This document shows positions 7,613 to 11,969 of a stretch of DNA of 11,969 bases, one piece after another. The first letter of the stretch is position 1. Each line of letters begins with the position of its first letter. A program made the translations under genes and the position numbers. This DNA comes from CAZNDN01 sp964571815 (GTDB taxonomy: Bacteria > Fibrobacterota > Chitinivibrionia > Chitinivibrionales > WJKA01). Below the pieces are notes generated by a model. That model was not told the origin of the DNA. It did no database searches and saw only the letters and a program-made list of their open reading frames with translations. The stretch lies in assembly GCA_964571815.1 (NCBI GenBank), contig CAZNDN010000124.1:1-11969 (forward strand), written 5' to 3'.

Positions 7613-7817
7613 CTACTGAAAGTGTGACCATGCCGAATCCTCTTCGGGGCGTTCCCAATCTCGAGACAGGGCCTCCTGGCTCAGATATGCCGTCTCCGAT
7701 GCCTCAGAATCCTCGATGATCGTTACGATCGCCCGACACGAGTGCTTCAACTGCACGGGCTCATGCAACCCGCACCGCTCCGTCGGTCCCTATCGTAGCT
7801 TCAACTGCCTTCAGCAT
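7613..7817 (-). pseudogene. Frameshifted small antitoxin (DUF104/AbrB-like N-terminus)
   Basis: From ATG 7817 the frame reads MLKAVEATIGTDGAVR and then hits a stop within two codons. Dropping one base in the GGG run at 7771-7769 restores a continuous 67-residue protein: LHEPVQLKHSCRAIVTIIED follows, and the C-terminus has LSQEALSRDWERPEEDSAW and ends HFQ at TAG 7615-7613. The N-terminal pattern (short strand, 'G.V.L.EPV.L....A.VTI') and the acidic tail with 'ALSxDWxRPEEDxAW' are those of small antitoxins found beside PIN or MazF-like toxins. No toxin follows. It lies downstream of, and on the same strand as, the DUF433 gene, so it may have shared its transcript. Either a real inactivating insertion or a sequencing error explains the break; a missing partner favours decay. 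Confidence 0.72.
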
Positions 7818-7918
7818 ACCATGCCCTTTCGAAGAGTGACTCTCACCCGCCTGTCGGGGTCAAGGTATTCAGCCTTCCAGCCAGGCCCCACCCGAAACGT
7901 GTCCCGGAAAAGCCCTTC

Positions 7919-8119
7919 TCACCTTGCCCCGTCCGCGAAGACAAACATTGCCCTGAGTGCGTCCTTGTCAAGCCGCGGGTAATTTTCGAGCACCTGCTGC
8001 TCGGTCCACCCGCAGGCAAAAAGCCCCGGAATGAAATCACCGCCCAGCCGCGTGCCCTTCACCACAGGTTTGCCGCCGAGTCGTGACGTGTCGGATTCAA
8101 GGTATTCCGTCCAATCCAT
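7919..8119 (-). CDS. DUF433 family antitoxin-like protein
   Basis: The 66-residue product starts MDWTEYLESDTSRLGGKPVVKGTRLGGDFIPG and continues CGWTEQQVLENYPRL, the standard DUF433 signature of a small winged-helix or HTH-like protein usually serving as antitoxin to a DUF5615 PIN-like toxin. The start is ATG 8119 because GGGGAGG (8131-8125) sits five bases upstream; a GTG two codons earlier overlaps that site and is less likely. Oddities are GGD where relatives often have V/P-x-D/E after TR, and an early end after FADGAR. No DUF5615 gene follows on this strand; the next item is the frameshifted antitoxin. It is therefore an orphan, perhaps kept for immunity to another toxin or on its way to loss. 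Family call strong, function inferred. Confidence 0.85.
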   Translation of the reverse strand: MDWTEYLESDTSRLGGKPVVKGTRLGGDFIPGLFACGWTEQQVLENYPRLDKDALRAMFVFADGAR

Positions 8120-8202
8120 ATACACCTCCCCTGGTTCAGACCCAGAAATACGTTCCGCACCGCCTGCCGGCCGAGGGTTCTATCCAAAAATCCCTCGCGG
8201 CG

Positions 8203-8247
8203 CACACAGGGATCTCAGAGAAACGTGGAGGGTAAATCCCTTGTGTG
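8203..8247. repeat. Inverted repeat
   Basis: CACACAGGGAT (8203-8213) and ATCCCTTGTGTG (8236-8247) are inverted copies differing by one extra T, around a 22-base loop. It lies just left of the dispersed repeat. A smaller inverted pair CGAGGG/CCCTCG is at 8172-8197. Confidence 0.5.
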
Positions 8248-8264
8248 GGTTGGGTTGGTAGTGC

Positions 8265-8327
8265 GGTTCGGGCAATGAGGTGCGCTCCCGTTTTGTTCTC
8301 TCACGGAGACACAGAGGCCACAGAGAG
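8265..8327 (+). repeat. Dispersed repeat, copy 2
   Basis: Matches 6115-6178 from GGTTCGG through the 19-base identical core at 8298-8316 and a little beyond. Both copies lie next to the boundary of a small gene module. This copy forms the left arm of the palindrome that continues to about 8426. Confidence 0.75.
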
Positions 8328-8426
8328 GGAAAGAGGGAAGAACTTGTTGGTTCTTTTTCTCTGTGTTCTCTGTGAGCCCTGTGAGATGCGTTCGTGGGCT
8401 TGTTCTCTCTGTGCACTCCGTGAGAG
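8298..8426. repeat. Long imperfect palindrome of CACAGAG type
   Basis: The left arm CTCTCACGGAGACACAGAG (8298-8316) is inverted at 8407-8426 with only the central AC changed to TGC. Inside, CACAGAG (8320-8326) faces CTCTGTG (8358-8364), and AAGAAC-TTGTTG-GTTCTT (8338-8355) forms the central hairpin, so the element can fold as a long stem. A further related piece, CTCTGTGAGCCCTGTGAG, lies at 8369-8386. It resembles a palindromic dispersed element rather than an IS: no transposase is present. Confidence 0.65.
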
Positions 8427-8528
8427 GCGCTCTTGCCTCTTTTTATCGCGAAACGCATTCCCGCGGGCCATGTGTGCGTATCCGGCCTCCAACGACCCGG
8501 GTGTCCAGTCGGGTGTGGCCGGGCTTGC

Positions 8529-9719
8529 TCAGTTGCTCTCGCACATCGCTCTCACCTTCCGGAGTACTTCCCGCCACGGCATGGCGCATACCCGGCCGAA
8601 TTGCGCGGGCCGGGGCGCCCGGCATGCCAGAATCAGCTCGGCGCCGGGATTGACCGCACCGAATGATCGTAGACCGGAGGTATGGGATGCGCTGGGGGTT
8701 GCGGTCGACTTGATCTCAATGCCGACACTGTCTCCGCGTGCGGATTCGAGAATGCAATCAACTTCCGCTCCGCGATCGGTCCGGTAAAACGACATGTCAA
8801 CTTCGGCCCGGCTGTAGTCGATGATCTTCCGTATCTCGCATACCAGGAAGTGCTCGAAAGCCCTGCCGTACGCTGCCCCGTCGGCCTCCCCCAGCGGTGA
8901 CGAAAGACGCCGTTGAAGCGCGGTGACCATACCCGGATCGAACAGGTAGAACCTGGGATGCTTCACCACCCGTTGCCGCACGGATTGCAGCCGTGGAAAC
9001 AGGAAAAAACCCAGCAGGGTATCTTCGAGAATCTGATAGTATGCCTTGACTGTGGGAAGTGAGATCCCCGCTTCCCGCGCGATGTTGCTGAAATTGATCA
9101 CCCTCCCGTTCTCCGAGGCAACCAGTGGAAGAAACCGCACAAAAGCCCCGATGTTCCGAGTCCGTGCCTCCTGTTCTACCTCTTCATGCACGTACGTATC
9201 CACATACGAACGCAACGTCTCAATTCTCGCTTCATCGCTCCGCACCGGGTACACACTGGGCAACAAACCGAATCGCAGGGCTCGATCCAGGCTGAAATCC
9301 GGCCCCATTTCCGCAACGGTCAAGGGGTGGAGACGAAGGGTCCACGCCCTCCCGCCCAGCATGTTGGCATGAGTCCTCTTCAGTTTCCGTGCACTGGAAC
9401 CACTCATGACGAACACGAGACCGGGATAGTGCTCTATCAACCCGTGGATTTCATCGAGCAGCTCCGGAATTCTCTGGACTTCATCCACCACGACATAGTT
9501 CACTCTGTCCGGTGAAGACTTCATGGCAGCATCGACTTCGGCACGAAGTGTCTCAGGTTGAGCCACCAGCCGACGGTATTCATCGGCCCGCAACAGATCG
9601 TAGTACATGACCCTCTCCGGGTCGAGCCGCGTACGCAACAGAGTACTCTTCCCGGTCTGCCGGGGCCCGAAAAGGAAGAATGAGTGCGTCCGGGGAAGAT
9701 TGATTTCGCGTACAATCAT
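8529..9719 (-). CDS. AAA+ ATPase with DUF4143 C-terminal domain (copy B)
   Basis: This 396-residue protein has the same architecture as the ATPase ending at 4819 but a clearly different sequence, so the two are not a recent duplication. Walker A is FGPRQTGKST (17-26), Walker B VVVDEVQ (76-82), and a sensor-like SGSSARKL follows at 106-113. The middle region has YVDTYVHEEVEQEA (172-185). An HTH-like segment is at about 209-230 (SNIAREAGISLPTVKAYYQIL). The C-terminal nuclease-like core keeps D321 (AEVDCI) and E335-x-K337 (IEIKS). The start chosen is ATG 9719; a TTG at 9734 in frame lies inside the -10 region and cannot be the start if that promoter is used. There is no ribosome binding site and the promoter touches the start codon. 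It is a single-gene unit. The family is certain, the function unknown. Confidence 0.93.
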   Translation of the reverse strand: MIVREINLPRTHSFFLFGPRQTGKSTLLRTRLDPERVMYYDLLRADEYRRLVAQPETLRAEVDAAMKSSPDRVNYVVVDEVQRIPELLDEIHGLIEHYPGLVFVMSGSSARKLKRTHANMLGGRAWTLRLHPLTVAEMGPDFSLDRALRFGLLPSVYPVRSDEARIETLRSYVDTYVHEEVEQEARTRNIGAFVRFLPLVASENGRVINFSNIAREAGISLPTVKAYYQILEDTLLGFFLFPRLQSVRQRVVKHPRFYLFDPGMVTALQRRLSSPLGEADGAAYGRAFEHFLVCEIRKIIDYSRAEVDMSFYRTDRGAEVDCILESARGDSVGIEIKSTATPSASHTSGLRSFGAVNPGAELILACRAPRPAQFGRVCAMPWREVLRKVRAMCESN

Positions 9720-9725
9720 GGTATT

Positions 9726-9754
9726 AATATACAATAATTAAGGGGCTGCCGCAA
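9726..9754 (-). promoter_or_regulatory. Promoter of ATPase copy B, predicts leaderless mRNA
   Basis: On the minus strand: TTGCGG (9754-9749), 17 bp ending ATTATTG, TATATT (9731-9726). Only six bases lie between the -10 box and the ATG at 9719, so the first transcribed base should be at or next to the A of the start codon. The 13 bases ATTATTGTATATT are identical to the promoter of copy A. Confidence 0.65.
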
Positions 9755-9849
9755 TTTTGCGTCGCATTTTTATAGGATACCTTCGAAAATTACACATGAC
9801 TTGCGTGCGCGCACACGTTGAAGCCTTGTTCCCGGCTGCATGGGTTCCC

Positions 9850-9866
9850 TAACGTTACCAACGTTA
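9850..9866. promoter_or_regulatory. Palindromic operator-like site
   Basis: TAACGTT and AACGTTA form a perfect 7-bp inverted repeat with a 3-bp spacer; each half contains the self-complementary AACGTT. This geometry suits a dimeric DNA-binding protein. It lies about 130 bp upstream of ATPase B and its regulator, if any, is not visible. Confidence 0.35.
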
Positions 9867-10042
9867 AGTATCCTGACACCTGCAGCGTTAGATGCAACAA
9901 ATGCGCACTATGCGGAAAGAAATCGCCGGCCTGGTGGAAAATAATTGCCATTTTCGGCATATCAGTGGAAAATGGTCATCATTGCCGGCCATGGGACGCT
10001 TGATTTGATGGAAAGAAAACCCGCGGGGAAGTGATGTCCCCT

Positions 10043-10768
10043 TCAGGAGGCGGTTCTCGCGGTGTTTCGGCCCCGCCCCCGGTTATTCCCTGTCACGCCC
10101 GCAAGGAAGTCCGCCAGTGTCATGCCGCGGCAGAATGCCGTCTGGAACCGTTCGGTGCCGATCACCACGAGCCGCTTTCGGGGAAAGACTTTCGGCAACC
10201 AGGCCAAGTCCAGGGCAGAGGCCCGGCCCCGCTCGACTTCGATGAGCTGGTCGGGACGGTCCACGAAGTCGATTTCGTGTCCTCCGGCCTGCCGGAAAAG
10301 CATGTTCTCCGGGAAGTCCTCTCCGCCCACTACCCTTCTGCGCCACAGCTCCTGAGCCACGGCCCATTCGTACCACACCCCCTGCGTCTGAGGACTCAAC
10401 GCGGCGAAATCCCTGAGTGAGACGGGATGGTCGGGATGCCAACATACCGCGGCAAGGAGATTGGTGAACGGAAATTTCGCGGGGTTCCTTCTCACCGGAA
10501 CGTCGCGCTCCGGGTCCCACGGAACCGCCGCACCCGCGCACATCAGGTCCATAAGCAATTCCAGGTAGCCTGCCGCCACAGTGTTGTTGGCAAGACCGGC
10601 TTCCCGTGCCACCTTTGCCTGACCGCACGGCGTCCCGCCGCGCCGACAGATCGCCTCAAGCACCCCCACCAGTCACGCCCGGTTGCGGCCGACCGCGGCA
10701 CACTCACCGCAGATCCGGTCCCGGATCATCTCCAGCACGTACTCCGGGATCGCTCGCCGGACAATCAT
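10043..10768 (-). pseudogene. Decayed DUF4143-type ATPase lacking its AAA domain
   Basis: The frame from GTG 10669 to 10043 gives 208 residues that match only the C-terminal half of a DUF4143 ATPase: an HTH-like helix set (AKVAREAGLANNTVAAGYLELL, about 19-40), the WYEWAVAQELW helix (99-109) and GGHEIDFVDRPDQLIEVE (129-146). No Walker motifs are present. Upstream, ATG 10768 opens a 31-codon frame, MIVRRAIPEYVLEMIRD..., that looks like the start of such a protein, ending at 10673 just before the large fragment. The simplest reading is loss of about 170-180 codons inside one gene. The nuclease-like ExK is now E144-V-E146, with the Lys replaced. It lies 14 bp downstream of vapC on the same strand. 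It could still be translated as a short protein, but an ATPase function is gone. Confidence 0.72.
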
Positions 10769-10782
10769 CTCTCCCGTATCCT

Positions 10783-11160
10783 TCACGGCCGGAACCGAAC
10801 CAGTTCCAGCTCCTTGATCGCACGATAGTGTCGCGTATTGGCGGTCAAGAGGGGGAATCCACTGACCACGCTCGTCGCGGCCACCAGCGCATCGGCCAGG
10901 TGAAAGCCGTGGCTGAGAAAATGGCGCTCCACGTAGAAAACCGCCTTGCTCGACATTCTCTCATCGACAGGAAGGACCTCAACTTCCCACTCCCGGAAAG
11001 CACGTCGCAGGCGGCGCAGCTCCTCCTTGTTTCTCATCCCCTGCACCAGCTCGATATAGTTCACCACGGAAACCCGCAGGCGGGGTTGCTCCTCGATCGC
11101 CTTCAGTGCCCGTTCATTGCCCCGAAGATACCAGACGAGTACGTCCGTGTCGACAATCAT
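10783..11160 (-). CDS. vapC: PIN-domain toxin, VapC family
   Basis: The 125-residue protein should be an Mg2+-dependent ribonuclease that arrests growth by cutting RNA when its antitoxin is lost. The PIN acids are visible: D4 in MIVDTDVLVWYL, E37 in NYIELVQG, D90 in HLADALVAA, and the fourth position N108 in LLTANTRHYRAI. The length is usual for VapC. The ATG at 11160 overlaps the antitoxin stop in an ATGA arrangement (11157-11160), the classic coupling of such pairs. The catalytic set is complete, so it should be active. The partner is Phd/YefM-like rather than a VapB AbrB type, a common mixture. The exact RNA target is not predictable from sequence. Confidence 0.93.
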   Translation of the reverse strand: MIVDTDVLVWYLRGNERALKAIEEQPRLRVSVVNYIELVQGMRNKEELRRLRRAFREWEVEVLPVDERMSSKAVFYVERHFLSHGFHLADALVAATSVVSGFPLLTANTRHYRAIKELELVRFRP

Positions 11161-11396
11161 ACCTGCCTGCCTTTCCGCAAGCCGGCAACATACTCCTCCA
11201 CGTTGGTCGCGGCCTCGTTGTCACGCCATATTCCGAACAATTCCCGCCCCTTTCGTTTTCGTTCGCCGTAATTCCTGAAGGGCAGGATTCTGGCCGACGG
11301 CTTACCCCGGTACGTAATAACCACCTCTTCCCCCCGCATCGCAGTCTCCAGAATCTCCCCGGTGTGAAAACGAAGGTCTTTAGCCGTTGCTATCAT
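11157..11396 (-). CDS. Phd/YefM-family antitoxin
   Basis: The 79-residue product binds and silences the downstream PIN toxin and represses their shared promoter. The N-terminus MIATAKDLRFHTGEILETA and VVITYRGKPSARILPF form the Phd/YefM DNA-binding fold at about residues 1-40. The C-terminus, with GIWRD and EEYVAGLRKGR, is the toxin-neutralising arm typical of this family. The start is ATG 11396, which has GGAGAG six bases upstream; extending the frame to GTG 11465 would add residues encoded by the promoter itself and is rejected. Its stop overlaps the toxin start by 4 bp. Transcription probably comes from the promoter at 11430-11458, giving a leader of about 27 bases. Pairing is secure from overlap and families. 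Confidence 0.92.
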   Translation of the reverse strand: MIATAKDLRFHTGEILETAMRGEEVVITYRGKPSARILPFRNYGERKRKGRELFGIWRDNEAATNVEEYVAGLRKGRQV

Positions 11397-11429
11397 TGAA
11401 GTCTCTCCATGGTTAAGTTTATACTTACA

Positions 11430-11458
11430 AATATACACTTCCTGGTGGCGAATTGCAA
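11430..11458 (-). promoter_or_regulatory. Promoter of the phd-vapC operon
   Basis: On the minus strand: TTGCAA (11458-11453), 17 bp, TATATT (11435-11430), followed by a leader carrying the ribosome binding site GGAGAG. The spacing and -10 box equal those of the ATPase promoters, but the start codon is 33 bases downstream, so this message is not leaderless. The antitoxin-toxin complex would be expected to bind near here. Confidence 0.6.
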
Positions 11459-11795
11459 CTCTCATGTCGTGACGCCCCTGTTATTGGCGAAGGCACAACC
11501 GTTCCCGCGAGATATGATCGGCGCCTTGTCGAGGCTGCCCCCCGGGAGCCGAAAATGCCGGTATTCGTTTCGAGCAACTCACCCCGCCCGGATTCCTCCT
11601 TCGACGGCCCATCCTCCCGCTCCCGGCAACCACTTCCGGCCGTGCTGTGCCCCGGCATCATGACCAGGGTTATATTGTATACCCGATCCACGACCACACG
11701 GCAGTCCGCGGCGTTCCGTATCCCTATCGTTCACACCCGGTATGTGCGTGATATGGGGTGCTTCAAAGATAGAAGCGGAAATTTCGGCCGAAGTG

Positions 11796-11824
11796 TTGAC
11801 CTTCAGGCAGTTATGAGTTACCTT
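11796..11824 (+). promoter_or_regulatory. Possible promoter of the TIGR02147-type gene
   Basis: TTGACC (11796-11801), a 17-bp spacer and TACCTT (11819-11824) give a fair -35 and a weak -10. The transcript would start near 11831 with a 14-base leader containing GGGAGGA (11833-11839), the ribosome binding site. Confidence 0.4.
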
Positions 11825-11844
11825 TATTTCACGGGAGGACAGGA

Positions 11845-11969
11845 ATGGCGAAAAAGCAGGAGGTGAGGCCCGATGTATTCGACTACAGCGATTTCCGGCA
11901 GTTTCTCAGAGACATGCAGGTGTTCCGTAAATCGGAGAACCGCGCGTTTTCGCATCGGTACATCTCCCG
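11845..11969 (+). CDS. TIGR02147-family protein, N-terminus only
   Basis: The frame from ATG 11845 is open to the window edge (41 codons) and is preceded at good spacing by GGGAGGA. It reads MAKKQEVRPDVFDYSDFRQF and continues with a segment containing LRDMQVFRK, ENRAFSHRYIS. The pattern 'I/VFDY.DFR.FL.D......K..N..FS.R..S' is the opening of TIGR02147 proteins, likely DNA-binding regulators with an HTH just beyond the visible part, expanded in Fibrobacter and also known in Bdellovibrio relatives. Full-length members are near 270-300 residues, so about 85% lies outside the window. The function is poorly known. This gene is the best taxonomic hint in the window. Confidence 0.75.
   Translation, partial: MAKKQEVRPDVFDYSDFRQFLRDMQVFRKSENRAFSHRYIS

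Larger units (their letters stand above)
7379..7918. other. Gene-poor region with hairpin, candidate small RNA and antitoxin relic
   Basis: These 540 bp hold no intact protein gene. From left to right: a strong hairpin (7404-7434), a minus-strand promoter (7494-7522) without a gene, a frameshifted antitoxin gene (7613-7817), and a short open stretch in frame behind the DUF433 stop that may be another remnant. The long minus-strand frame running 6674-7564 is antisense to the DUF3800 gene and is not credible. Confidence 0.6.
8120..8528. other. Repeat-rich intergenic region
   Basis: These 409 bp between the DUF433 gene and ATPase B contain the DUF433 ribosome binding site, two short inverted repeats, the second copy of the dispersed repeat and a long imperfect palindrome. 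Frames open here give strings such as HREHRE that are typical translation artefacts of this repeat class, so no gene is called. Confidence 0.65.
9720..10042. other. Intergenic region with dyad elements
   Basis: These 323 bp hold the promoter of ATPase B and two dyads: TAACGTT-ACC-AACGTTA at 9850-9866 and CCATTTTC/GAAAATGG at 9948-9975. Around the second are two direct copies of GTGGAAAAT (9934-9942, 9965-9973) and two of GCCGGCC (9925-9931, 9984-9990). Short open frames here (for example 9818-10003, Cys-rich) have no recognisable family and are not called. Confidence 0.5.
11397..11844. other. Divergent intergenic region
   Basis: These 448 bp separate the phd-vapC operon from the TIGR02147-type gene. 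They contain the operon promoter, a dyad GGGTTATATTGTATACCC (11667-11684; arms GGGTTATA/TATACCC with one bulge) and a promoter near the right end. Frames open here, such as 11453-11866 on plus and 11425-11697 on minus, resemble no family and are not called. Confidence 0.5.

Noticed and set aside
8265..8430. CRISPR array or IS element as explanation for the repeats
   Set aside because: Repeats are not evenly spaced, there are no unique spacers of constant size, no cas gene, and no transposase frame.
8180..8458. Minus-strand frame with SHRAHREHREKE-like repeats
   Set aside because: This is the well-known false translation of the CACAGAG-type dispersed repeat.
9818..10003. Short Cys-rich plus-strand frame (CSVRCNKCALCGKK)
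   Set aside because: The Cys spacing resembles a zinc ribbon only superficially, and it lies entirely within the dyad cluster with no ribosome binding site.
10606..11271. A 221-codon plus-strand frame over vapC and phd
   Set aside because: Antisense to two recognised overlapping genes; no motifs, His/Pro/Arg-rich.
11453..11866. A 137-codon plus-strand frame
   Set aside because: Runs through the phd promoter and into the start of the TIGR02147-type gene in another frame; no family resemblance.

Overview
The window looks like a bacterial chromosome segment of fairly high GC content. No tRNA, rRNA, IS element or CRISPR array was recognised. The best lineage clue is the 3'-truncated gene at the right edge, whose N-terminus resembles the TIGR02147 family. 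That family is expanded in Fibrobacter and also occurs in some Bdellovibrio-like and candidate-phylum bacteria. The Wzi-like outer-membrane protein shows a Gram-negative (diderm) envelope. A Fibrobacterota or related FCB-type bacterium is an inference, not a demonstration.

Left third (1-4756, all + strand): surface polysaccharide genes. A family 2 glycosyltransferase overlaps a Wzi-like outer-membrane protein by 14 bp. After a 327-bp gap holding a good sigma70-type promoter comes a WecA/MraY-family sugar-phosphate transferase with an unusual soluble C-terminal extension. It is followed 3 bp later by a membrane-anchored, degenerate response-regulator receiver protein. Together they suggest an export-polysaccharide (capsule/EPS/O-antigen-like) locus: lipid-linked initiation, sugar addition and surface attachment.

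Right two thirds (about 4757-11440): an accessory region of small autonomous units, mostly on the minus strand. It has two intact AAA+ ATPases of the DUF4143 type, a third that has lost its ATPase half, a DUF3800 protein, a DUF433 antitoxin-like protein, a newly noticed frameshifted antitoxin relic, and a complete Phd/VapC-type toxin-antitoxin pair. Gene-poor gaps carry dispersed 'CTCACGGAGACACAGAG' repeats, a long imperfect palindrome and several dyad elements. This pattern fits a plasticity hotspot where such modules arrive and decay.

The most interesting signal is regulatory. Four minus-strand sites share TTGnnn, a 17-bp spacer and TATATT. Two lie directly against the start codons of the two intact DUF4143 ATPases and imply leaderless or nearly leaderless mRNAs. 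One drives the Phd antitoxin with a normal leader. The fourth has no gene behind it but is followed about 60-90 bp later by a strong hairpin, predicting an undescribed RNA of about 90 nt. A TIGR02147-family gene with its own promoter and ribosome binding site begins at 11845 and runs off the window.
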